From the NCBI GenBank assembly GCA_027294185.1, contig JAPUME010000274.1, forward strand, positions 1-7,932: a stretch of DNA of 7,932 nucleotides. The letters run 5' to 3'. Shown here one piece after another: positions 1 through 7,242 of this stretch. A model generated the notes under the pieces. It was not told where the DNA came from, searched no databases, and was given only the letters and a program-made list of their open reading frames with translations. The position numbers were made by a program, and so were the translations under genes. The first letter of the stretch is position 1, and each line of letters begins with the position of its first letter. This DNA is from Acidobacteriota bacterium (GTDB lineage Bacteria; Acidobacteriota; Terriglobia; UBA7540; JAPUME01).

Positions 1-581
1 TGGCTCGTTTCCGCCAATGGCGTCACTTCCGGGCATCTGGCGGGGGCGGGCTCACCGACCTGCTGACCCACCTGATCGACGTGGTGCAGTGGTACACGGG
101 AGCCGCCACACCGGCTTCCGCCATGGCGCTCGGCGGCAACTACCAGCTCAAACACTGGGAGTGGCCCGAAACCGTCACCGCAGCGCTGGAATACCCGGAG
201 GGCTTTTCGGTCAACTACTCGCAGTCCTACATCACCCGGCATGAGGGTCACCGGATCACGTTCCGCGGCACCCTGGCGACGCTTGAAATCAACCGGTCGC
301 AGTTGGCGGTCTATGAGGAGGGCACCCGCGACATCCCCTCCCCCCTCTACCAGGACGAGGTCATGGCAGCCAACCGAAGGCCCGTGATTCAGATGAAGTC
401 GATCCAGGACGGCACCTTCCCTCACATGCGGAACTTCGTGGATTGCATGCGCAGCCGCAAGGAACCGAACGCGCCGGTAACGATCGGCCACGAGGCGGTC
501 CGTGGCCCGCACTTGGCGAATATGTCCTATCTCGAGGGAAGAAAAGTGGGGTGGGACGCCGAGCGAAATCAGCCTGTATAA
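1..581 (+). CDS. Gfo/Idh/MocA-family oxidoreductase, C-terminal part (5' end outside window)
   Basis: This is the 3' end of an NAD(P)-dependent dehydrogenase of the Gfo/Idh/MocA family. The open frame enters from the left edge (first whole codon at 3) and stops with TAA at 579-581, so about 192 residues are visible. Translation from base 3 gives a run with a GGGG-LTDLLTHLIDVVQWYTG-like stretch, the family's typical S-G-G-G...D...H-x-I-D segment that carries the conserved active-site His. It is followed by the beta-sheet domain (EYPEGFSVNYSQSY, HRITFRGTLATLEI) that forms the substrate pocket and oligomer face. The N-terminal Rossmann fold, with its nucleotide-binding motif, is off the window, so cofactor preference cannot be read. 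Family members oxidise or reduce sugars, inositols and related polyols, and the substrate here is unknown. An ATG at 81 opens the same frame but is internal to the conserved domain, so I do not take it as the start. The gene converges on the LarA-like gene with a gap of only 37 bp. Confidence 0.88.
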   Translation, partial: ARFRQWRHFRASGGGGLTDLLTHLIDVVQWYTGAATPASAMALGGNYQLKHWEWPETVTAALEYPEGFSVNYSQSYITRHEGHRITFRGTLATLEINRSQLAVYEEGTRDIPSPLYQDEVMAANRRPVIQMKSIQDGTFPHMRNFVDCMRSRKEPNAPVTIGHEAVRGPHLANMSYLEGRKVGWDAERNQPV

Positions 582-618
582 GAAGATTCGGCGGCAGGAA
601 GCGGGTTGTGCGGACCCC

Positions 619-1896
619 TCAGGCGGTGGGCCTGCCTCCATTCCAGGGAGCGTTCAGGTCTCCCCCATTGCCGAAAAGCGGCGGGAAGGGAGAGGGGATT
701 TCCTGATAACCCGCCTTCGGATCCAGCTCCGGCAGAATCGCCGGGGAGACAAGCATCTCCTGTAGCATAAGCGTGTTCCTGATCCAAACGATGCTTTCCC
801 GTTCGATATCGATGCTGCCCATCGCACCCAGGGCAAATTCGATCGCCTGCGAGTCGGAGGAGAAGTGCATCGGCAGGCGAGCGCCGGCCGGGTCGAGCGC
901 CGTCTGGGCGTTAATGTAAACCTTTCGAAGATCCAATTTCCGGTAAAGCTGCTCGTGCATCAGGTCGGCCAGCCCGACGCCGACGCCGTTCCCTTCACTG
1001 GCGGGCGTGAGGTCGCGAACGTAGATCAGATTGATCTCCGGCATTAGGGCCGGGTCGAAAGGGACGTTCCGGCCGATCACCTTGCAGTCCATACCCGCGC
1101 CGCTGATGTCCTTACCCAGCTCATCGACGATCAGCAGTCCGATGCGAGAAAAGGGGAGGCGGGCATGGAGGCGCTTGGCGAGTACCTGAGCCTCTTCCTC
1201 CACCGCCACCAGGCGGTCGGGAGGCGCGGCCCGGACGGCGGCCACTTCGTGATCTTCGTTTTCGAGGACACCCAGCGCGCCGACGATTCGCCCGCTATCG
1301 AGCACCACGCGGCCCATGCTGCGGATCACGGGTTCGTAGCCCTGGCGCTGCGCGCCTCGATGCACGACGATGGCTCCGTTTTCCTTCCCCATTCCTACCG
1401 TCATGACCTTCAGCCAGCCGCTCTCGATGCCGCCGCTGAAGTTGGTGTGCGGCTTGATGCGGTTGAAGACGAATACGCCGTCGGCCTGGTGCGCCAGCCG
1501 GTCCATGTGCACCTTGAATCCCTCCGGCGTGGTTCCTATCTCAGCCGTCTTCATGGAGGAGCGGACCGGGACGCCCATCGAGGCTTCGGTAATGCCGTAG
1601 TCTTCGAGAACCTGCCGCTGGCCTTCGTCGGTAGCGCCGCCGTGGCTGCCCATGGCGGGAATCACGAAAGGCTGTGCGCCTTTTTCCTTCAGCCAGTCGC
1701 AGAGCGTCCGGATGGTCGGCTGCAAGCTCGCAATGCCGCGACTTCCCACCGTTACCGCAATTCGCCGCTTGGCGAGCCGCGCCGGGTCGAGCTTTGCCTT
1801 TTCGAGAGTGCTGCGAATTTCCGCCGGGAGGTCGGCAATCCCCGGCATCGACGGCGCCACACGCTTCAGGCGGGGCAGGGATGGCAGCTTAATCAT
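619..1896 (-). CDS. LarA-like (DUF2088 / lactate racemase N-terminal domain) protein
   Basis: This 425-residue protein resembles the LarA-like family named after nickel-pincer lactate racemase. Conserved stretches visible are GSRGI (51-55), PAMGSHGGATDEGQ (80-93), RIKPHTNFSGGIESG (146-160) and a following WLKVMTVGMGK (161-171). By comparison with LarA, the GSRG, GSHGG and KPH...K segments are where cofactor- and substrate-contacting Arg, His and Lys residues lie; that residue mapping is inferred. Known LarA relatives racemise or epimerise 2-hydroxyacids by hydride transfer through a nickel-pincer nucleotide, but this branch has no activity I can name. No larB, larC or larE cofactor genes are in the window. 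The start is supported by AGGA at 1903-1906 (read on the minus strand), six bases before ATG. The gene lies 62 bp downstream of the ATPase gene on the same strand and may be the last cistron of the run. The last 25 or so residues are Pro/Gly/Asn-rich and look like a non-conserved tail. Confidence 0.8.
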   Translation of the reverse strand: MIKLPSLPRLKRVAPSMPGIADLPAEIRSTLEKAKLDPARLAKRRIAVTVGSRGIASLQPTIRTLCDWLKEKGAQPFVIPAMGSHGGATDEGQRQVLEDYGITEASMGVPVRSSMKTAEIGTTPEGFKVHMDRLAHQADGVFVFNRIKPHTNFSGGIESGWLKVMTVGMGKENGAIVVHRGAQRQGYEPVIRSMGRVVLDSGRIVGALGVLENEDHEVAAVRAAPPDRLVAVEEEAQVLAKRLHARLPFSRIGLLIVDELGKDISGAGMDCKVIGRNVPFDPALMPEINLIYVRDLTPASEGNGVGVGLADLMHEQLYRKLDLRKVYINAQTALDPAGARLPMHFSSDSQAIEFALGAMGSIDIERESIVWIRNTLMLQEMLVSPAILPELDPKAGYQEIPSPFPPLFGNGGDLNAPWNGGRPTA

Positions 1897-1958
1897 AAAA
1901 ATTCCTATCAGGCGGACTGCGAAAGGCTAACCGTGATCCGCCGGCGTCAGTAGCTGAT

Positions 1959-2744
1959 TCAAGGTGCCGCGCCTTTCGGCCAGCTTCTCTGCGGGCGGAA
2001 AGACGCCTGCTTAATATTCTTGCGATAGTCAGTGCCTTCCATTTCGACCACCCGGCACATCTCGTAGAGCCGGGAGCAAAGCGTGGGCCCGAGTTGTGCC
2101 AGCGATTTTTCAAAGTTCACCAACATCTCCCCCGAGGGGGTACTCACGCTGGCGCGTTTGCTGGGCTGTTCGGTCTCAAGGGTCAAAGTGGTCGTAACCA
2201 GCGTCACCTTCTTCTCATTGTAACGCGAGTTGATGATGTGAGCCAGCGTGTCCCGCACCCAATCGGTGGGCCGCACGGCCGACAGCTCATCCAATAAGAG
2301 CACCTCAACCTCATGAACCGGCTGAAGGACGCTGAACTTGGAGGATTGGGAGACCGAATCGTAGGTTTTCTGAATGTCGTCCAGCAGTTGGTGAAAATCG
2401 TAGAAGAGACACTCGATGCCCTTGCCCACGGAGAGCTCACGCAGGACGCTGACCGCCAGATGCGTCTTGCCCACACCGTTCGGGCCGACGAACAGAAGGC
2501 CGTAGTCGAGCGGGTACTCGTCGGTGAAGCATTGCGCCAAAAGTTTCGCTTGAGAGAGCTTTTCGTTCTTCTTGTCGAAATTCTCGAACGAGCAGTGTTC
2601 GTAGCGGCGGGGAATATGGGCGGCGCGCATCAAACGGTTCGAACGGTCGTCCGAGTAGCATTCACAACGGCGCACCCGCCGCACGCCCTCCGACTCGATG
2701 GGCCGCCAGCCGGTGCCTTCACACTTTGGGCAGATAGATTGCAT
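1959..2744 (-). CDS. DnaC/DnaI/IstB-like AAA+ ATPase with N-terminal zinc-binding motif
   Basis: This 261-residue P-loop ATPase is of the DnaC/IstB type. The N-terminus has C5-x2-C8 ... C27-x-C29, a probable zinc site. It is followed by a linker with the 'F-E-N-F-D' signature (53-57) seen before the ATPase core in DnaC/DnaI proteins. Walker A is GPNGVGKT (87-94), Walker B is VLLLDE (148-153), and a C-terminal CSRLYEMCRVVEMEG segment matches the arginine-finger/box VII region. In this family DnaC and DnaI load the replicative helicase DnaB, while IstB assists IS21 transposition. No istA, terminal repeats or other transposon part is present, so a chromosomal helicase-loader-like role is the better guess. 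ATG at 2744 is the first Met of the conserved Cys motif, but no good Shine-Dalgarno precedes it. The gene sits 111 bp downstream of hspR. Whether it is cotranscribed with the chaperone genes is unknown. Confidence 0.82.
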   Translation of the reverse strand: MQSICPKCEGTGWRPIESEGVRRVRRCECYSDDRSNRLMRAAHIPRRYEHCSFENFDKKNEKLSQAKLLAQCFTDEYPLDYGLLFVGPNGVGKTHLAVSVLRELSVGKGIECLFYDFHQLLDDIQKTYDSVSQSSKFSVLQPVHEVEVLLLDELSAVRPTDWVRDTLAHIINSRYNEKKVTLVTTTLTLETEQPSKRASVSTPSGEMLVNFEKSLAQLGPTLCSRLYEMCRVVEMEGTDYRKNIKQASFRPQRSWPKGAAP

Positions 2745-2855
2745 GACGAAAACCGTAAACGATTGCCGGGAGTTCTTGGCTCAGTTTAACGGGGCCACCA
2801 CCCCCTGCGCAAGATCAACGTGAAAGCGAATGGGAAGATGAAAGTGAAATCCCGT

Positions 2856-3269
2856 CTACTTTTGAGGTCCCTTCGCCCGAAGGCCTCGCGCACGGGGGAC
2901 CGGCACCAACGCATTCTCAATGCGGGCGCTCGCTCCCGCGCCGCGGGCCAGGAGTTCCCTTTGGACGTATTCCACGAAGGACTGCATCTCGCGCTGCATG
3001 TCGCCCATTTTCTCCCGCATGTTCAGGATGATTTCAATGCCGGCCAGGTTGACGCCCAGCTCCCGGGTAAGGTTCAGAATCGTCTCCAGGCGCTCCAGAT
3101 CATCCTGAGTATAGAGCCGCGTGTTGCCTTCGCTTCGCGAGGGCCGCAGGAGGCCTTCCCTTTCGTAGAGCCGAAGCGTCTGCGGATGGATGCCATACAT
3201 TTCGGCCACCGCACTGATCATGTACCCGCTCTTGCGCTTCGCTTTTCGCCCTTTCTTCTTGGGTGACAT
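2856..3269 (-). CDS. hspR: HspR, MerR-family heat-shock repressor
   Basis: This 137-residue MerR-type transcription factor has a winged helix-turn-helix at about residues 15-82: YMISAVAEMYGIHPQTLRLYEREGLL, then the R-x-x-x-x-x-TRLYTQDDLERL wing. A helix at 83-108 (NMREKMGDMQREMQSFVEYV) is a probable dimerisation coiled coil. The Y-x-I-x-x-x-A-E-x-x-x-x-H-P-Q-T-L-R start and the position after dnaJ are the hallmarks of HspR, which represses dnaK operons by binding HAIR palindromes and uses DnaK as co-repressor in actinobacteria. The N-terminus is a Lys/Arg-rich tail (residues 3-13) that could touch DNA. The C-terminus after 110 is basic and not conserved in appearance. ATG at 3269 is preceded by AGAGG with a short four-base spacer. 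The gene lies 118 bp after dnaJ, behind a terminator-like hairpin, so its level may be set separately from dnaK and dnaJ. No effector-binding domain is present. Confidence 0.88.
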   Translation of the reverse strand: MSPKKKGRKAKRKSGYMISAVAEMYGIHPQTLRLYEREGLLRPSRSEGNTRLYTQDDLERLETILNLTRELGVNLAGIEIILNMREKMGDMQREMQSFVEYVQRELLARGAGASARIENALVPVPRARGLRAKGPQK

Positions 3270-3337
3270 CGGGCCTCTATCTCAGAACCGCTTCCAGGCT
3301 CGCCGGCGCTAAAAAAGTATCTCCCCGTTCGGTGTCG

Positions 3338-3365
3338 AAAGGACCCCGAGTCGAGGACGGGGCCC
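3338..3365 (-). terminator. Terminator/attenuator-like hairpin between dnaJ and hspR
   Basis: Read on the minus strand just after the dnaJ stop, GGGCCCCG is followed by a nine-base loop and CGGGGTCC, giving an eight-pair stem (one G-U pair). It is then followed by TTT. The stem is strong, but the T-run is only three bases long, so it may terminate only part of the transcripts or serve as a 3' end stabiliser for dnaK-dnaJ mRNA. Confidence 0.4.
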
Positions 3366-3387
3366 GCTCTTAAAGGCCACCCCGAAA

Positions 3388-4554
3388 TCAGGTCTTTTTG
3401 TTCAGTCCTCGCCGCGGGTTTTCCGGATGGAGCCGGCCCAGCTCTCGCAAAAGTTCCCGGGTTCGCTCGTCCGCCGCACGAGGCACCCTCACCTGGACCT
3501 CCACATAATGATCGCCGCGTTGTTTCGAACGCAGAGAGGGCGCTCCCTTTCCCCGCAGGCGGAATTTCTGCCCGCTCTGGGTTCCGGGAGGAACCTTCAG
3601 CGCCGCACGCCCGTCGAGCGTGGGAACTTCAATCTTGGCTCCCAGCCCGGCCTCGGTAATCGTAACGGGAACGGCGGTATAGACGTTATCGCCCCGGCGG
3701 TCGAAATAGGGGTGTGAACCGACCTCGGTGACGATGTAAAGATCGCCCGGACGACCGCCGTGTAATCCTGCATTCCCTTTTCCCGCCAGCCGAATTCTTG
3801 AGCCGGTCTGTACGCCCGCCGGAATCCGGACATCGAAGCTATCCGTCTTGCCCACCCTGCCCCGCGTTCCGCAGGTCGGACAGCCCCGCGGCAGGCGGCC
3901 CACTCCTCCACACTGGGGACAGGATACGGTGAATTGCAGGACTCCCGCCGGCCGCCTTACCTTCCCGGCTCCGCTGCATTCAGGACAAGGGACGGGACCT
4001 CCCGTTCCGGAACCGGTTCCGAAACAGGTCGGACAGGCCTCTTCGTGCACCACGCTAATGCGCGCCTTCACTCCCCGAATCGCGTCCCAAAACCCGATTC
4101 GCAGGTGATGTTCAATGTCGGTTCCCGGCCGGGCCGCGCCCTGGGGTGAAGGCTCCCCGGAGTCGCGGGTAAAGAACTGCGAAAAAATATCCCGGAAAGA
4201 TGACCCGAAGCCCCGCTGAGGATCGCCCCTCCCTCCAGCGCCGGGGTAATCCGCTCCGGACAAATCAAAACCGGAAAAGTCGAATCCCGCGTACCCCGGC
4301 CCGGATGCCGCAGGCCCGTCCGGAGGAATCTGGTCCGAGTAATACCCGTACTGGTCGTAGATTTTCCGCTTCTTGGGATCGCCAAGGACGTCGTAGGCTT
4401 CTGAAATCGCCTTGAATCGCTCTTCGGCCGAGCCGTCACCGGGATTGAGGTCGGGATGGTATTTGCGTGCCAACCGCTTGTAAGATTTACGAATGTTTTC
4501 GGCACTGGCTCCCGGCTTCAATCCGAGCATTTCGTAAAAGTCTCTGCGGTTCAT
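3388..4554 (-). CDS. dnaJ: Chaperone DnaJ (Hsp40, type I)
   Basis: This 388-residue type I J-protein stimulates DnaK ATPase and delivers unfolded clients in the cytoplasm. Domains in order: J domain at about 1-75 with the HPD motif at 33-35 and the QYGYY helix IV end; a Gly/Phe-rich linker about 84-140; a zinc-binding domain with Cys pairs at 174/177, 190/193, 212/215 and 225/228; then the client-binding C-terminal beta-barrels (about 235-340) with VPTLDG and the G-x-x-FRLRGKG motif. The fourth repeat reads CPTCGTRG, where the family normally has a Gly in place of the Thr; all eight Cys are kept. The start at 4554 is the only one that keeps the complete J domain; the upstream ribosome site is weak (GAAG about ten bases before). 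It follows dnaK by 67 bp with no grpE between. The closest alternative is CbpA, but the Cys repeats exclude that. Confidence 0.95.
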   Translation of the reverse strand: MNRRDFYEMLGLKPGASAENIRKSYKRLARKYHPDLNPGDGSAEERFKAISEAYDVLGDPKKRKIYDQYGYYSDQIPPDGPAASGPGYAGFDFSGFDLSGADYPGAGGRGDPQRGFGSSFRDIFSQFFTRDSGEPSPQGAARPGTDIEHHLRIGFWDAIRGVKARISVVHEEACPTCFGTGSGTGGPVPCPECSGAGKVRRPAGVLQFTVSCPQCGGVGRLPRGCPTCGTRGRVGKTDSFDVRIPAGVQTGSRIRLAGKGNAGLHGGRPGDLYIVTEVGSHPYFDRRGDNVYTAVPVTITEAGLGAKIEVPTLDGRAALKVPPGTQSGQKFRLRGKGAPSLRSKQRGDHYVEVQVRVPRAADERTRELLRELGRLHPENPRRGLNKKT

Positions 4555-4594
4555 TTCGATTTACTTCGCAGCCGGCGCAAGACAACCGCGCACG

Positions 4595-4620
4595 GACGGA
4601 ATCGCCGCACTGCCTCCGTC
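4595..4620 (-). repeat. Inverted repeat in the dnaK-dnaJ gap
   Basis: GACGGA (4595-4600) and TCCGTC (4615-4620) form a perfect six-base inverted repeat around a 14-base loop, immediately after the dnaK stop codon. There is no T-run on the minus strand after it, so it is more likely an mRNA processing or stabilising hairpin than a terminator. It could help give dnaK more mRNA than dnaJ. Confidence 0.4.
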
Positions 4621-4621
4621 T

Positions 4622-6568
4622 TTAATTCGGTTTCTTCTTCTCATCCACGTCCACATACTCGGCGTCGATCACTTCCCCGTCCGGTTTGCCCTGTGCCTCC
4701 CCGTTCGGCTTCTCTTCCGAAGACGGGGGCGCCTGGGCCTGCGGGGGAGCACCGGCCTGATCACCGGGAGTCGCCGTCTGATACATAACCTCCGCCAGCT
4801 TGTGCGCCGAGGAGGTCAGTTTCTCCACGGCTGTCTGGATGTGCCCGATGTCACCTTCCTGAACAGCCTTCTTGGCTTCTTCCAGTGAGGATTCGACGTT
4901 TCTGGCATCGGCGTCGGAGATCTTGTCGCGGTGCTCCTTCAACATCTTTTCCGTGGAGTAGATCAGCGAATCGGCGCGGTTCTTGACCTCGACATCCTCC
5001 TTGTACTTGCGGTCCTCTTCGGCATGCGATTCGGCCTCCTTGCCCATGCGGTCAATCTCTTCTTTGCTGAGACCGCTCGAGGCGGTGATGGTGATCTTCT
5101 GCTCCCGGTTGGTGGCCATGTCCTTGGCGGATACGTTCAGGATGCCGTTGGCATCGATATCGAAAGTCACCTCGATTTGGGGAACCCCCCGGGGCGCGGG
5201 AGGAATGCCGATCAGGTGGAATTTTCCCAGCGTACGGTTGTGGGCGGCTTGAGCCCTCTCCCCTTGCAGCACGTGAACCTCGACCGAGTTTTGGTTGTCG
5301 GCAGCAGTGGAGAAGGTCTCGCTCTTGCGGGTGGGAATGGTGGTGTTGCGCGGTATCAGGGTCGTAAACACGCCCCCCAAGGTCTCAATTCCAAATGTCA
5401 GCGGCGTAACATCGAGCAGGAGAAGGTCTTTGACCTCTCCACCCAGCACGCCGGCCTGAATGGCGGCGCCGATGGCCACGACCTCGTCCGCGTTTACCCC
5501 TTTGTGCGGCTCCTTGCCGAACAGCTCTTTGACAATCTGCTGAACACGCGGGATTCGCGTCGAGCCGCCCACCAAAACAACTTCGTCAATCTGGTCCGGC
5601 TTGAGCCCGGCATCGTCGAGCGCTCGCTTGCAAGGTCCCACCGCACGCTGAAACAAGTCCTCACACATCTGCTCGAAATGGGCGCGGGTGAGCCGCAAAG
5701 TCAAATGCTTGGGGCCGGAAGCATCAGCCGTGATGAAGGGGAGGTTGATCTCAGTCTCCATCAGTGTGGAAAGCTCCATCTTGGCCTTTTCCGCAGATTC
5801 CTTGAGGCGCTGCAAAGCCATGCGATCTTTGGAAAGGTCAATCCCCTGGTCTTTGCGGAATTCTTCCACAATCCAGTCCATGATCTTCTTATCCACATCA
5901 TCGCCGCCGAGATGGGTGTCGCCGTTGGTGGACTTGACCTCCACCACGCCTTCGCCCACCTCGAGGATGGAAATATCGAAAGTCCCACCCCCAAAGTCAA
6001 AAACGGCAATCGTCTGATCCTCCTTCTTGTCCAACCCGTAGGCCAGGGCCGCCGCTGTAGGTTCGTTGACGATTCGCAAGACCTCCAGGCCGGCAATCTT
6101 GCCGGAATCCTTGGTGGCCTGGCGCTGGCTGTCGTTGAAATATGCCGGAACAGTGATAACTGCCTGGGTGACTTTCTCCCCCAGATACTGCTCGGCGGCA
6201 TCTTTCATCTTTTGCAGAACCATGGCCGAGATTTCCGGCGGCGGGTACTCCTTGCCTTGAGCCACAATCCGCGCCTCACCATTGCTTCCCGATAGAACTT
6301 TGTAGGGGACCGTTTCAATCTCCGACTTCACCTCTTCCAACCTTCGGCCCACGAAGCGCTTGATGGAGTAAATGGTGTTCTCCGGATTGGTGACAGCCTG
6401 TCGCTTTGCCACCTGACCCACAAGCCTCTCTCCACCCCGAGTGAATCCAACCACCGAGGGTGTGGTTCTCGTTCCCTCCGGATTGGTGATGACACTCGGC
6501 TCGCCACCCTCCATCACCGCCACCACGGAGTTTGTGGTTCCCAAATCAATTCCTATTACCTTGCCCAT
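4622..6568 (-). CDS. dnaK: Molecular chaperone DnaK (Hsp70)
   Basis: This 648-residue full-length Hsp70 is an ATP-driven cytoplasmic foldase working with DnaJ and the nucleotide exchanger GrpE. Nucleotide-binding domain: [10 protein letters not shown] at 5-14 (phosphate loop 1), Lys70, DFGGGTFD around 191-198 (phosphate loop 2, including Thr196) and [10 protein letters not shown] at 331-340. The interdomain linker and start of the substrate domain read [17 protein letters not shown] (380-396). The C-terminal lid is helical and Glu/Lys-rich, and the disordered tail ends in a [18 protein letters not shown] motif, the standard bacterial DnaK terminus. The start at 6568 has an excellent AGGAGGT Shine-Dalgarno seven bases upstream. 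It is the first gene of a dnaK-dnaJ-hspR group. Its own promoter can be read upstream, although hsp20 lies 212 bp further upstream on the same strand and read-through is possible. Nothing in the protein looks broken or unusual. Confidence 0.98.
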   Translation of the reverse strand: MGKVIGIDLGTTNSVVAVMEGGEPSVITNPEGTRTTPSVVGFTRGGERLVGQVAKRQAVTNPENTIYSIKRFVGRRLEEVKSEIETVPYKVLSGSNGEARIVAQGKEYPPPEISAMVLQKMKDAAEQYLGEKVTQAVITVPAYFNDSQRQATKDSGKIAGLEVLRIVNEPTAAALAYGLDKKEDQTIAVFDFGGGTFDISILEVGEGVVEVKSTNGDTHLGGDDVDKKIMDWIVEEFRKDQGIDLSKDRMALQRLKESAEKAKMELSTLMETEINLPFITADASGPKHLTLRLTRAHFEQMCEDLFQRAVGPCKRALDDAGLKPDQIDEVVLVGGSTRIPRVQQIVKELFGKEPHKGVNADEVVAIGAAIQAGVLGGEVKDLLLLDVTPLTFGIETLGGVFTTLIPRNTTIPTRKSETFSTAADNQNSVEVHVLQGERAQAAHNRTLGKFHLIGIPPAPRGVPQIEVTFDIDANGILNVSAKDMATNREQKITITASSGLSKEEIDRMGKEAESHAEEDRKYKEDVEVKNRADSLIYSTEKMLKEHRDKISDADARNVESSLEEAKKAVQEGDIGHIQTAVEKLTSSAHKLAEVMYQTATPGDQAGAPPQAQAPPSSEEKPNGEAQGKPDGEVIDAEYVDVDEKKKPN

Positions 6569-6575
6569 CAGTACA

Positions 6576-6582
6576 ACCTCCT
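6576..6582 (-). promoter_or_regulatory. Strong Shine-Dalgarno of dnaK
   Basis: On the minus strand AGGAGGT is followed by seven bases and the dnaK ATG at 6568. It is a near-perfect anti-16S match and fixes the start codon. Confidence 0.85.
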
Positions 6583-6632
6583 GCCTTTTCCATCGTCACG
6601 CTCAACTTATTAGTGAGCAGATGATAGATTGT

Positions 6633-6661
6633 AGAATAAAACTTGAGTTAGGGAATGTAAA
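6633..6661 (-). promoter_or_regulatory. Putative sigma70-type promoter of dnaK with HspR half-site
   Basis: On the minus strand TTTACA (-35, at 6656-6661) and TATTCT (-10, at 6633-6638) are separated by 17 bases. The -35 matches consensus at five of six positions and the -10 at four. Between them lies ACTCAAG (6642-6648), identical to one arm of the actinobacterial HAIR operator (CTTGAGT-N7-ACTCAAG). The position where the other arm should lie overlaps the -35 and matches poorly (three of seven). The layout fits a repressor site in the core promoter, giving a leader of about 58 bases. No CIRCE element is visible. Confidence 0.5.
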
Positions 6662-6716
6662 CAGAGAAGAGCATCATCCCTGTAGGAAATTGGTGTCCGT
6701 GCAGGGGAGTCAGGCA

Positions 6717-6753
6717 GGCCGTCCCGGCTTCCGGGCGAAACCGGGACAAGGCC
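6717..6753 (-). terminator. GC-rich stem-loop downstream of hsp20
   Basis: GTCCCGG (6721-6727) and CCGGGAC (6741-6747) form a perfect seven-base stem with a 13-base loop. GGCC on both flanks adds four more pairs past a two-base AA bulge. It lies about 28 bp after the hsp20 stop and upstream of the dnaK promoter. No T-run follows on the minus strand, so it may be a transcript 3' end protector or a weak terminator separating hsp20 from dnaK. Confidence 0.45.
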
Positions 6754-6780
6754 AGCCTTAAACCGTTCAGCGTTCACTGC

Positions 6781-7221
6781 TTATTTCACAGCGATCTTGA
6801 CCTTCTTGGGCTTGGACTCCTCCCGCTTGGGCAGGGTCACGCTAAGCAGCCCGTCCTTGTATTCGGCCGAGACCTTTTCGGGATCCACGCTGTCGGGTAG
6901 AGTGAAAGCACGTGCGAAACTCCCGTAGGAACGCTCGAGCCTGTGGTAACCATCTCGCTGATCTTCGCTTTCGGACTTCCTCTCCCCCTTCAGATAGAGA
7001 GTGCCGTCCTCTATGCTGATCTCCACCTCCTTGGGATCGAGGCCCGGAAGCTCGGCTTTCACAACCACACTGTCTTTATTTTCATAGACATCCACGGCGG
7101 GGGTCCAACGTCTGACAGGCCCGTTCCCCCAAATCCGCTCCAAGGCCTCATCAAAGCCCTGGAACAGATTGCCCGGGCCCGTGATAGCCGTGTTCAAAGG
7201 TTCCCATCTTACTAGTGTCAT
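6781..7221 (-). CDS. Small heat-shock protein, Hsp20/alpha-crystallin family
   Basis: This 146-residue ATP-independent holdase binds unfolding proteins and keeps them soluble for DnaK/DnaJ. A short N-terminal arm (1-40, with LFQGFDEALERIW) is followed by the alpha-crystallin domain, about 41-132. It begins at PAVDVYENKDSVVVKAELPG and ends with the signature A-E-Y-K-D-G-L-L-S-V-T-L-P-K (119-132). The C-terminal tail has the I-x-V anchor (Ile143, Val145) that docks on neighbouring subunits in oligomers. ATG at 7221 has GGAGGT five bases upstream on its strand. The gene is monocistronic or leads into dnaK 212 bp downstream. A good promoter lies at 7264-7292. Family assignment is firm; the subfamily (IbpA-like or other) is not resolved, so no symbol is given. 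Confidence 0.95.
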   Translation of the reverse strand: MTLVRWEPLNTAITGPGNLFQGFDEALERIWGNGPVRRWTPAVDVYENKDSVVVKAELPGLDPKEVEISIEDGTLYLKGERKSESEDQRDGYHRLERSYGSFARAFTLPDSVDPEKVSAEYKDGLLSVTLPKREESKPKKVKIAVK

Positions 7222-7226
7222 CTTAC

Positions 7227-7232
7227 ACCTCC
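7227..7232 (-). promoter_or_regulatory. Shine-Dalgarno of hsp20
   Basis: GGAGGT on the minus strand stands five bases before the ATG at 7221. It supports this start. Confidence 0.8.
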
Positions 7233-7242
7233 AATGATTTCT

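Noticed and set aside
1911..1942. GGCGGA/TCCGCC inverted repeat upstream of the LarA-like gene
   Set aside because: Six-base arms with a 20-base loop in GC-rich DNA are likely by chance, and nothing else supports a site.
1165..1953. 262-codon + strand frame opposite the LarA-like gene
   Set aside because: Antisense to a conserved protein; composition is His/Arg/Ala-rich, as expected from reverse-frame reading, and no family is recognised.
1959..2744. IS21 element (istB)
   Set aside because: No istA frame, no terminal inverted repeats or target duplication around it, and an N-terminal Cys motif more like a helicase loader.
2313..2789. 158-codon + strand frame opposite the DnaC-like gene
   Set aside because: Shadow of the Walker-motif ATPase on the other strand; no conserved motif.
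2791..2804. GGGG/CCCC mini-hairpin between hspR and the ATPase gene
   Set aside because: Only four pairs and no T-run on the minus strand; too weak to call a terminator.
4931..6295. Long (454 codon) + strand open frame opposite dnaK
   Set aside because: It is exactly antisense to a firmly identified dnaK. Long antisense frames are common in GC-rich genes, and the translation shows no domain.
6569..6780. CIRCE element (HrcA operator) upstream of dnaK
   Set aside because: Looked for TTAGCACTC-N9-GAGTGCTAA and found nothing similar; the presence of hspR also argues for HspR-type control.
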